DNA of 64,000 bases from contig CAZNLJ010000013.1 in the NCBI GenBank assembly GCA_964573725.1, positions 1 to 64,000 of the forward strand, read 5' to 3'. Shown one piece after another: positions 34,010-41,644 of the stretch (position 1 is its first letter; every line of letters starts with the position of its first letter). This DNA comes from UBA6168 sp964573725. Its GTDB lineage: Bacteria; Bacteroidota; Bacteroidia; Chitinophagales; Saprospiraceae. Both the position numbers and the translations under genes were made by a program. The notes below the pieces were generated by a model. The model saw only the letters and a list, made by a program, of their open reading frames with translations, did no database searches and had not been told where the DNA came from.

Positions 34010-35161
34010 TCACTTCCGGTCCAGCATGCTGCCCCATATGATCGCCTTGTCTCCAAAACGCCGCCGAATGTGGTCCATCCGCTCCAATAGCTGCATCTCC
34101 GCCGCCGTGGTGTCGAAAAGACTTGCCTGCGGACTCCCATGCACCAACCCGCTGAACTTGATCCCGACCAGCCGCACCAACTGCCGACGCCGGAACAAGC
34201 GGTCGAATAAGCCCCGAACCGTCGCTTGTAAGGGCCGGTCCCCCGCCGTACCGGCCACCCGCTGCTGCTGCGTGTAGGTGTTGAAATCCGTGTAGCGGAG
34301 CTTGACCGTCACACAGGTCGTCAGTTTCCGCGAAGCCCGTAGCTCGTAGGCTAACCGGCTCACCATCCCCGATAATTGGTCGTGTAGGAAACCGATGTCC
34401 ACCGTGTCTTCCTGAAAGGTCCGCTCCGTTGATAGGCTCGTGGCCTCCCGGTACGGAACGACCGGCGTGTCGTCCTCCCCGTTCGCTTTCTTCCAAAGCG
34501 ATAGCCCGTGCTTGCCGAATTCCCGCTCCAACAACTTGGGCGGAATCCGCGCCAAGGTGTCCACATCCCGTACGCCCATCATCGCCAACTTCTGCCCCGT
34601 CTCTCTTCCTACCGATGGCAACTTTCCCACCGGTAGGGGCGCCAGAAAGACTTTCTCCTGCCCCCGTTCCACCAGCCGCGCCCCGTTCGGCTTGGCTTCT
34701 CCCGTACTTACCTTCGATACCAACTTGTTGGAAGCCAACCCCAGCGATATCGGCAATCCCGTCTCCCGTATCACCCGCTCCCGAAGCTCCTTCGACCATT
34801 TCCAACAACCGAAATATTTGTCCATCCCCGTCAAATCCAGATAAAACTCGTCTATCGACGCCTTCTCAAACAACGGCGCCTCGGACGCAATCACCTCCGT
34901 CACCAACCGCGATTGCCTGCTGTATAACTCCATGTCCCCACTTATCACCACCGCATCCGGACAAAGCCGCAGCGCCATGCTCATCGGCATCGCCGACCGA
35001 ATCCCCCATCGCCGCGCCTCGTAACTGCAGGATGCGACGACCCCGCGCCCCCCGCGACCCCCGATTACCACCGGCTTGCCCCGAAGGGAACTGTCCCGCA
35101 ATATCTCCACAGATGCGAAAAAAGCATCAAGATCCAAATGTAACACCGCCTTGTCAAACAT
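34010..35161 (-). CDS. dinB: DNA polymerase IV (Y family)
   Basis: 383 aa. Catalytic carboxylates lie in HLDLDAFFASVE (residues 8-19) and in KASIDEFYLDLTG near residue 105. Fingers and palm, HhH thumb region (LPSVGRETGQKLAMMGV) and little-finger domain are in the usual order; length is close to the family norm. Performs error-prone translesion synthesis. There is no obvious LexA-type box in the short upstream region, and the C-terminal clamp-binding motif may be QASLFD. Confidence 0.95.
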   Translation of the reverse strand: MFDKAVLHLDLDAFFASVEILRDSSLRGKPVVIGGRGGRGVVASCSYEARRWGIRSAMPMSMALRLCPDAVVISGDMELYSRQSRLVTEVIASEAPLFEKASIDEFYLDLTGMDKYFGCWKWSKELRERVIRETGLPISLGLASNKLVSKVSTGEAKPNGARLVERGQEKVFLAPLPVGKLPSVGRETGQKLAMMGVRDVDTLARIPPKLLEREFGKHGLSLWKKANGEDDTPVVPYREATSLSTERTFQEDTVDIGFLHDQLSGMVSRLAYELRASRKLTTCVTVKLRYTDFNTYTQQQRVAGTAGDRPLQATVRGLFDRLFRRRQLVRLVGIKFSGLVHGSPQASLFDTTAAEMQLLERMDHIRRRFGDKAIIWGSMLDRK

Positions 35162-35475
35162 ATTGTTTTATTTATCCGCAATAATAAAACAAATAAAACA
35201 AAAAAAACAGCCCCGCCCTCCTGTTTTTTCCGGCCCCCGCCTGATGCGCCGGCTGATTTTTGTCATCCGTTTTTTCCGCTCCTTCCCTTACCTTTGGTCG
35301 GTCCGGGAATCCCCGCTTCGCCGATGCCGGCTCGCAGCAGCCCCCTCCGTCCCCTGACCGCTTGCGGGAACCTCGGCCTTATCCATCCGCAACGGCGTGT
35401 CCAGGACCTCCCCGCCGGGGGATGCTCGCCCGGAATATTCCTCAAGACCGCACGCAAGCACAAAACCGACGTCAC
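35162..35475. other. Divergent intergenic region dinB / 127-aa gene
   Basis: 314 bp. An A/T-rich block at 35162-35215 next to the dinB start probably carries its promoter (a near-match -7, TATTATTG on the minus strand, 35186-35179). The remainder is GC-rich with no element recognised. Confidence 0.4.
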
Positions 35476-35859
35476 ATGAAAATCACTAAAGAAAAAACCT
35501 TGCTCGACCTCCAATCCGATTTCTCCGGGAAATTCCCCGGACTGAAAATCCAGTTCTACCGCGGTGCCTACCTGTCCGGCAAGACTTCCCCGCCGGAAGA
35601 CCAACTGCCGGCCTCCGTGGCCGTCGGACAGGTGCCCGGTTTCCGACAGGAAGGTGAAATGGATACCGACGGCCACCTCAAGGTCGCTACCTTCGAAAGC
35701 CGACTCTGGGATACCTTCGGACTGAACGCCCAGGTTTTCCGCCGCTCCGGTAACCTCTGGCTCCAAACGTCCGCCACCGACCAATGGACCCTCGCCGAAC
35801 AGGACCGCAAAGGTCAACACTCCGTGGACGCCTACCAGGAAATGCACCCGGAAGACTGA
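35476..35859 (+). CDS. Conserved Bacteroidota protein of unknown function
   Basis: 127 aa from ATG 35476 (MKITKEKTLLDLQSDFSGKF). No signal peptide or membrane segment; mixed alpha/beta with conserved-looking FPGLKIQFYRG, KVATFESRLWDTFGLNAQVF and SGNLWLQTSATDQWTLAEQ. I recall close relatives of this pattern across Bacteroidota without an assigned function. It sits 69 bp upstream of the RNase P RNA gene on the same strand, separated from it by a promoter element. Confidence 0.75.
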   Translation: MKITKEKTLLDLQSDFSGKFPGLKIQFYRGAYLSGKTSPPEDQLPASVAVGQVPGFRQEGEMDTDGHLKVATFESRLWDTFGLNAQVFRRSGNLWLQTSATDQWTLAEQDRKGQHSVDAYQEMHPED

Positions 35860-35915
35860 TTTGCACCCGGAAACATTACCCCCAAAGACCGTACACTACC
35901 CTCGCCGGTATTCGC

Positions 35916-35923
35916 TATCTTTG
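35916..35923 (+). promoter_or_regulatory. -7 element of the RNase P RNA gene
   Basis: TATCTTTG matches TAnnTTTG and ends 5 nt before the 5' strand of helix P1, the spacing expected for a transcription start at about 35929. No -33 TTTG found. Confidence 0.6.
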
Positions 35924-35928
35924 CCGAC

Positions 35929-36349
35929 GCACATCCCGGTCTACTCCATCGCTCCGGCTACGTACCGGGGAGGAAAGTCCGGACAACAAAGAGCACCACA
36001 CCACCTAACGGGTGGGGTTCCCGCCAGCCGGGAATACAGCGAGTGTCACAGAAAATAACCGCCGGAACGGGTACTCCCGGTCCGGTAAGGGTGAAAATGT
36101 GCGGTAAGAGCGCACAGCGTCCCAAAGTAATTTGGGGGGCGGACAAACCTTGTGGGTTGAAATGCCATGTATACCGGCGCCGCCGGCCCCCAAGGCCGGC
36201 GAAAGGGCTGCTCGCCCGAGCCGGGGGGTAGGCAGATGGAGGCCGGCCGTGAGGCCCGCCCTAGATAAATGATGGAGGTCCCGTCCCGTCCCGCAACGGA
36301 CGGTCCGGAATTACAGAATCCGGCTTATTGGCCCGGGATGTGCTTTTTT
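35929..36349 (+). ncRNA. rnpB: RNase P RNA (bacterial type A)
   Basis: Catalytic RNA of tRNA 5' maturation. The universally conserved GAGGAAAGTCCGGAC lies at 35970-35984 and its P4 partner ACAGAATCCGGCTTA at 36313-36327. The ends define the gene: 35929-35939 pairs perfectly over 11 bp with 36333-36343 (helix P1), and six T follow (36344-36349), so P1 doubles as the terminator stem. Length of about 420 nt suits a type A RNA. It ends 3 bp before the convergent gldG stop. Confidence 0.97.
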
Positions 36350-36352
36350 CCG

Positions 36353-38059
36353 CTATTTTCCCCGCCCGGTATACCGCCGCCGCCGCCACTCGTGATAGGT
36401 CAATCCGAAGCCGGTCAGGAATACCAAAGGTATCACCAGGTTCACCACCTGCCACCATACCGCCTGCTCCTCCGCCCGCTGTGTATCCAACAAACGTAAG
36501 GTCACCTCCCGACCCCGCGCCGCAATGATCCCGTTGTCGTCCCGCAGATATTCCACCAGGTTCAACAGGAAATCCTTGTTCGAAAACTGGAATCGCTCGA
36601 ATTGGTTGAATCCCAACGGAACCGCCTGCCCCGTCATCGAAACCATGTTGCGCGCTATGTCGCCGTCCGATACCACCACCATCCGCGTCGCTACGCTCTC
36701 CGCCCGGAACGGCTGCCCGACCGATGCCAAACCCTCCTCCATCTCCGCCGTCAACCGGTTCTCGAACAACGAGGGAAATACACCCTCCAATAATACCGCC
36801 ACCGGTATGCTCCGCTTGTTGAACGCTTCCGCCAACTCATCCCCGTACCGAAGGATGTCGAAGTTGATCCGCGTGACGTTCGGTTGTATCTTGCTGCGCT
36901 CGGATGTCTGCAGCAATACCGTCTTCCGTACCGCCGTCCTCGTCTTGATGGTGTCGATCGACGCCGGAAAATACAGGTTGATCCCGTCCAGGTTCTTCAC
37001 CGTCACATGCGCCGATTGCGGGATGACGATCGGATGGTAATACCATTTGAACAACTCCTGCGTCCCCTTCGCATCTATCACCATCGGTATCCGGGAACAC
37101 TGCCAGTCCAATACCAGGTCCGGATTCACCCTCGCACCGTATCGGAATAGCAAGTCATTTATATTCAATGGGTAATCTGTTGCTACGTACCCGCCCTTGC
37201 CCCGCAGGCTGTCCAGTTCCACGTTCAGGGCGTCTATCAGCCATATCACCTTGCCCCCGTTCATCACATACTGGTCCAACAGGAACAGGTCCCTTTCGCT
37301 GAACGGCTTCCGCGGTTTCGCCACAATCAGTACCTTGACCTCCTGCGGTACATAAGTCGCACTGTCCAGATGGAAGGTGCCGACCTCGTAGTACGACCGC
37401 AAATACCCGACCAGCGACTTCCGCTCCAAATCGCCCAACTCCCCGTGCCCCACCGTGAACCCGATGATCTCTTTCGCCCCTATCTGCAACTTGTGCATCG
37501 CATTCGCCAACTTGTACTCCAATTCGCTGATCGATGTGTTCAGCTGCTCCTCCGGATTCCGCCCCCGCGCATCCTCGTCCAACAAATCCACCACCGCCGT
37601 CCGACCTCGGTACGTTATCTTCGCATACGGATAAATCAACCGCTCCTCCCTCCCCTCGCTCGTCTTGATCGTCAGGTTGGTCGGCACGATGCCCTCACCC
37701 GCCAACTTCTCCCGCCGCGCCTGTATGTCTTCCGCCGTACCCGCCCCGGGATCCGTAAACCGATAGCTGATGTATCCGGATTGCATCCGGAACTCTCCCA
37801 GCATCTCCCGCACGGACCGCTGCAATCGCTTGAATCCCGCCGGAAATGCCCCGTCCAGCAATACCTCCACATACACATTGTCGTCCAAATCCCGCAATAA
37901 GGCCCGCGTCGGCTCCGTCAACGTGAACCGCTTGTCCGCCGTCAGGTCTATGTGCGTGAAAAATGCCCCGCCCAGTATGTTCAGGAATATCGCTATCCCC
38001 ACCACATACCCCAGCCGGGTCATGGACTGCCGCCGCTTGCCGCTGTGTTGCTTATCCAT
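36353..38059 (-). CDS. gldG: Gliding-motility ABC transporter substrate-binding-like protein GldG
   Basis: 568 aa. One N-terminal membrane helix (YVVGIAIFLNILGGAFF) after a basic leader, a large periplasmic ABC-2-type domain (DLTADKRFTLTEPTRALL, FTVGHGELGDLERKSLVGYL, VIWLIDALNVELDSL) and a C-terminal helix (LVIPLVFLTGFGLTYHEW). This is the GldG architecture. It acts with GldF and GldA, the ABC transporter tied to gliding in Flavobacterium but dispensable in some species. Last gene of the gldA-X-gldF-gldG unit. Confidence 0.93.
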   Translation of the reverse strand: MDKQHSGKRRQSMTRLGYVVGIAIFLNILGGAFFTHIDLTADKRFTLTEPTRALLRDLDDNVYVEVLLDGAFPAGFKRLQRSVREMLGEFRMQSGYISYRFTDPGAGTAEDIQARREKLAGEGIVPTNLTIKTSEGREERLIYPYAKITYRGRTAVVDLLDEDARGRNPEEQLNTSISELEYKLANAMHKLQIGAKEIIGFTVGHGELGDLERKSLVGYLRSYYEVGTFHLDSATYVPQEVKVLIVAKPRKPFSERDLFLLDQYVMNGGKVIWLIDALNVELDSLRGKGGYVATDYPLNINDLLFRYGARVNPDLVLDWQCSRIPMVIDAKGTQELFKWYYHPIVIPQSAHVTVKNLDGINLYFPASIDTIKTRTAVRKTVLLQTSERSKIQPNVTRINFDILRYGDELAEAFNKRSIPVAVLLEGVFPSLFENRLTAEMEEGLASVGQPFRAESVATRMVVVSDGDIARNMVSMTGQAVPLGFNQFERFQFSNKDFLLNLVEYLRDDNGIIAARGREVTLRLLDTQRAEEQAVWWQVVNLVIPLVFLTGFGLTYHEWRRRRYTGRGK

Positions 38060-38107
38060 ATGCCTGCTTGTTCGCTTTTTTCGCTGTGCTCATCCCTCCT
38101 CCCTCTT

Positions 38108-38839
38108 TCACCACTTCCTGCGAGCCAAGGAGGTCCCCGTCATCGCCAGGAACACGCCCGTCAAGGTGAGGAAATAGAGGAGGTCCCGTGTATCCACCAC
38201 CCCGCGGCTGATGGAATCGTAATGGTAGGATATCCCCACCATCTGCACCAGGTCGTCCACCTTGCCCACAAATACCGGCATCGCACTAAGGAAGGTGAAT
38301 CCCCAATGGAAGAAAAAACATAGGAATGTCGATAATAGGAATGCTATGATCTGGTTGTCCGTCAACGAGGAGGCAAATATCCCGATCGCCACGAAAACGG
38401 ATGCCAAAAATACCAGCCCCAAATACGAACCCGCAATCGCTCCGCTGTCCAGGTTGCCCTTCGGACTGCCCAACTGGTATACCGTCAGGTAATACAACGC
38501 CGTCGGTAGTATCGCAAACAGGACCAGCACCAGATTGGCCAGGTACTTGCCCAAGATGATCTCCAGGTCCCGTACCGGCCGGGTCACCAACAGGACGATC
38601 GTCCCGGTTTGCTGCTCCTCGGCAAATGACCGCATCGTGACCGCCGGTATCAAAAAGACAAATACCATCGGCGCTATGTCGAACAACTGGTCCAGGGTCG
38701 CATAATTGTACTTCAACAGGCTGGTGTCCGGAAATACGAACATGATCAACCCCAACACGGTCAGGAATACCCCGATGACAATGTAGCCGATCAGGGAACT
38801 GAAGAACGAATGGATCTCCTTTAGGAATATGGTCGCCAT
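38108..38839 (-). CDS. gldF: Gliding-motility ABC transporter permease GldF
   Basis: 243 aa with six membrane helices of the ABC-2 permease type. Typical starts of this family are visible: FLKEIHSFFSSLIGYIVIGVF, then PAVTMRSFAEEQQTGTIVLL and TRPVRDLEIILGKYLANLVL. It forms the membrane channel with GldG. It lies 48 bp upstream of gldG and 10 bp downstream of the unknown exported gene, on one strand. Confidence 0.94.
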   Translation of the reverse strand: MATIFLKEIHSFFSSLIGYIVIGVFLTVLGLIMFVFPDTSLLKYNYATLDQLFDIAPMVFVFLIPAVTMRSFAEEQQTGTIVLLVTRPVRDLEIILGKYLANLVLVLFAILPTALYYLTVYQLGSPKGNLDSGAIAGSYLGLVFLASVFVAIGIFASSLTDNQIIAFLLSTFLCFFFHWGFTFLSAMPVFVGKVDDLVQMVGISYHYDSISRGVVDTRDLLYFLTLTGVFLAMTGTSLARRKW

Positions 38840-38849
38840 TTTTCCGGTT

Positions 38850-39515
38850 TTACCTGCTGATATAGGCCGGGTTCCGGTCCACGTATATCAGCAGCCCCTT
38901 GAATAGTTTCTCTGTCTGCGCCTCCGGCGGCAATTCCTCGTACGTCTCCGCCAACAAGGGGTCGTCCGAGATGAACCGTAGGAAATTCTCCAGGTTGAAA
39001 TCCGCCGTCTCCCCTGTCTCGAAATGCAACAGCTTCTCCACGATGACCTCCTCCTCCCGCTCCACGATCCCGCTCCGGAACGGCCTTCCGTTGACCGGGT
39101 TGTAGGCGGATATCGGTACGGTCCGCTTGCGCCAGTCCGGATAGGTGTAGTAGCATATCCTCCCTCGTAACTTCAAGGCCGCAAAGGACGGCAGGGCCTT
39201 GCTGATCTCTTCCCGGGCTACCCGAACCGACGGAATACCTCCCATGACTATCATCACGATGCTGTCCAACGAGACAGGTAACCCGCTTTCCTTATACCGG
39301 ATTTCCCGGACTTGTGTCACCGCCGTCTGCGGATTGGTGAAGTACTCCATCGTGATGTCCGTATGCGGCAACTCGGGCCGGTCGGCCCGCCACGCGGCCA
39401 TCGATAGGTAGGCCCCGTCTGTGAAATGGAAATTCTTGGTCACCGGCAGGCTGTCCTGCCCCATGACCCGCAACCCCCATCCCAACCATATGATTATCCT
39501 GAGTCCTGTCGCCAT
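38850..39515 (-). CDS. Unknown exported protein inside the gldAFG cluster
   Basis: 221 aa from the ATG at 39515. A short signal peptide (LRIIIWLGWGLRVMGQ) predicts export. The rest is mixed alpha/beta, with EISKALPSFAALKLRGRICY, IVEREEEVIVEKLLHFETGE and LLIYVDRNPAYISR segments. I do not recognise a domain. It is packed between gldA (47 bp) and gldF (10 bp) on the same strand, so it is almost certainly co-transcribed and may be a periplasmic partner of the transporter. Confidence 0.75.
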   Translation of the reverse strand: MATGLRIIIWLGWGLRVMGQDSLPVTKNFHFTDGAYLSMAAWRADRPELPHTDITMEYFTNPQTAVTQVREIRYKESGLPVSLDSIVMIVMGGIPSVRVAREEISKALPSFAALKLRGRICYYTYPDWRKRTVPISAYNPVNGRPFRSGIVEREEEVIVEKLLHFETGETADFNLENFLRFISDDPLLAETYEELPPEAQTEKLFKGLLIYVDRNPAYISR

Positions 39516-39562
39516 GCATTTCCTGCTTTTGTCGCTACGCGCATCGGTCCGCTCCGCTTTCG

Positions 39563-40489
39563 CTAGGTCTGCCCCCGTCCTCCCTGCCCCGTCAACCGCT
39601 GGAACACATCCTCCACACTGGACACTTCCTGCCGTATCTCCAACAGGGTCAACCCCTGGCTGACCGCAAACCGGAATATGTCCGCCCGGATGTCCTGCCC
39701 GGCTGTTCCCGTCACCCGCCAACGGTTGCCCCCCAGGTGTCGCCGCTCCCGGACCTGCGGCAGGTGCCGCCAACTCGGGTCCGGTACCGGCTCCGCAAAC
39801 GCTATGGTCAACACCATCTCCTCCCGGATCCGCTGCTGCAATTGCCCGATCGTACCGTCGGCCACCAACTGCCCCCGGTTGATGATGACGACCCGGTCGC
39901 TCAATGCCTGCACTTCCTGCATGATATGCGTGGAAAATATGACCGTCTTCTCCCGCCCCAACTCCCGGATCAATGCCCGGATGTCCACCAGTTGGTTCGG
40001 GTCCAATCCGGAGGTGGGCTCGTCCAATATCAGTACCTCGGGATCGTGCAGCAGGGCCTGCGCCAATCCCACCCGCTGCCGGTACCCCTTCGATAAGGTC
40101 CCGATTATCTTGTGTTGCTCCCGCGCCAACCCGGTACGCTCCACCATGTCCGCTATCCGCTTCGCCCGCCCCGATATCCTGTGTAGCCCGGCCACAAATG
40201 ACAGGTATTCCTTTACGTACATTCCCTCGTACAATGGGTTCAACTCGGGAAGGTACCCCACCCGCCGCCGTACTTCCAGCGGCGCCGATCCCACTTCGTA
40301 TCCGCATACGGATGCCCGGCCCGAAGTCGGTGGTAGGAAACAGGTCAGTATTTTCATGGTCGTACTCTTCCCGGCTCCGTTGGGACCCAGGAATCCCAAT
40401 ACCTCGCCTCGACCGACCTCGAAACTGATGTCGTCCACCGCCTTTTGTGCTCCGTATGTCTTGGTCAGATGCTCAACTTTTACGGACAT
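39563..40489 (-). CDS. gldA: Gliding-motility ABC transporter ATPase GldA
   Basis: 308 aa from ATG 40489 (MSVKVEHLTKTYGAQKAVDD); an ATG at 40516 is possible. Walker A GPNGAGKST, Q loop LPELNPLYEGM, signature LSKGYRQRVGLAQ, Walker B LILDEPTSGLDP and H loop STHIMQEV are all present. C-terminal extension of about 90 residues as in the GldA/NatA group. Energises the GldFG transporter. First gene of the unit, with a well-matched promoter 67 bp upstream. Confidence 0.93.
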   Translation of the reverse strand: MSVKVEHLTKTYGAQKAVDDISFEVGRGEVLGFLGPNGAGKSTTMKILTCFLPPTSGRASVCGYEVGSAPLEVRRRVGYLPELNPLYEGMYVKEYLSFVAGLHRISGRAKRIADMVERTGLAREQHKIIGTLSKGYRQRVGLAQALLHDPEVLILDEPTSGLDPNQLVDIRALIRELGREKTVIFSTHIMQEVQALSDRVVIINRGQLVADGTIGQLQQRIREEMVLTIAFAEPVPDPSWRHLPQVRERRHLGGNRWRVTGTAGQDIRADIFRFAVSQGLTLLEIRQEVSSVEDVFQRLTGQGGRGQT

Positions 40490-40555
40490 GCTGCTGCTGT
40501 TTGTCTGGTGTGCCATCGCGCGGGGAAATCCCCGCCCTCCGGCTGTCCCCGCCCG

Positions 40556-40586
40556 CAAAAGTAATGATTGCAAGGCGTGTGGCAAA
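40556..40586 (-). promoter_or_regulatory. Promoter of the gldA-X-gldF-gldG operon
   Basis: Minus-strand TTTG (40586-40583) and TACTTTTG (40563-40556) are separated by exactly 19 nt, an optimal Bacteroidota promoter. Predicted start near 40549, giving a 5' leader of about 60 nt before the ATG at 40489. Confidence 0.72.
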
Positions 40587-40712
40587 ATCATGCGCCTGCG
40601 CCCGGATCACCCCCCCCCTCCGCGCCTTCCGCACGGCTCCCGGCACCCACCGCCCGCTTGTTAATGGTTGTTAACGCCGGACTATGCCTTTCTCCCCTCG
40701 GCCGGATTTGCG

Positions 40713-41465
40713 ATGTTTGCTCAAAATTCAATCGCCATGTGGATGCTTTTCTGCTTTTCGCTGCTCCTCCTGCCCGCCGTACCTCCTCCCGTATCCGTTG
40801 CGCCGAATACCTCATGTGCCGCCACGCCGTCTCATCTGCCTTGGGATACCCTGCTCCAACGCCATGTGTCCGCCGCCGGTAAAGTCGATTATGCCGGTAT
40901 GAAAAAGGATGTCGCCGCACTCGACGCATACCTGCGGAGCCTCCAACTGTCGCCCCCTTCCGACGATTGGTCCGAAAACGACCGGATGGCCTATTGGATC
41001 AATATCTACAACGCCGCCACCGTCCGGCTCATTGTCGCCCATTATCCGGTCAAAAGTATCATGGACCTCGACGGCGGAAAGACCTGGGACGTGCCACGCG
41101 TGGCCGCCGGGTCAAGGACTTATTCCCTGAACCAAATCGAAAATGATATCCTCCGCCCCCGGTTCCGGGATCCCAGGATCCATTTCGCCCTGAACTGTGC
41201 TGCCAAATCCTGCCCCCCCCTGTCCAACCGCGCTTTTCAAGGTGCTGACCTCGATGCCCGGCTCGATGCCCGAACCCGGCTTTTTATCAACGATCCCGCG
41301 GCCAACCGCCTCTCTCCCCACACCGCTTCCCTGAGCAGGATATTCGATTGGTATGCTGCGGATTTCGGCAACCTCCCCGCTTTCCTCAACCGCTACGCCC
41401 AGGTGGGCCTGTCGCCGAATGCCAAAATCGTTTTCCTCGAATACGACTGGAGCCTCAACGACTGA
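40713..41465 (+). CDS. DUF547 domain-containing exported protein
   Basis: 250 aa from ATG 40713; ATG 40737 is equally plausible. A signal peptide (MWMLFCFSLLLLPAV) is followed by a DUF547 domain: WDTLLQRHVSAAGKVDYAG, AYWINIYNAATVRLIVAHYP, IENDILRPRFRDPRIHFALN and CAAKSCPPL. The conserved Asn/His/Cys pattern of the family resembles a papain-like or transglutaminase-like fold, but no activity is established. Length fits. Divergent from gldA. Confidence 0.85.
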   Translation: MFAQNSIAMWMLFCFSLLLLPAVPPPVSVAPNTSCAATPSHLPWDTLLQRHVSAAGKVDYAGMKKDVAALDAYLRSLQLSPPSDDWSENDRMAYWINIYNAATVRLIVAHYPVKSIMDLDGGKTWDVPRVAAGSRTYSLNQIENDILRPRFRDPRIHFALNCAAKSCPPLSNRAFQGADLDARLDARTRLFINDPAANRLSPHTASLSRIFDWYAADFGNLPAFLNRYAQVGLSPNAKIVFLEYDWSLND

Positions 41466-41644
41466 ATTTGCCGCATCCTCCCCCCGGTCGCCGAATTCCC
41501 TCCTCCGCACGACCATGGCTTGCCTCCTGCCTGTGTGCCGGAATTTGTGGCATGATATTTACCTTTTTTGTCATGTCGCTCGGTACCGTATCCGGTATGC
41601 CGCCCCGCTACTATTACATTGTTGCTAAATTCCCAAAACTGATC

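Noticed and set aside
39563..40307. 485-aa minus-strand frame spanning the gldA gene and the unknown exported gene
   Set aside because: The part overlapping gldA is out of frame with it and compositionally odd; the real gene starts at the signal peptide at 39515.
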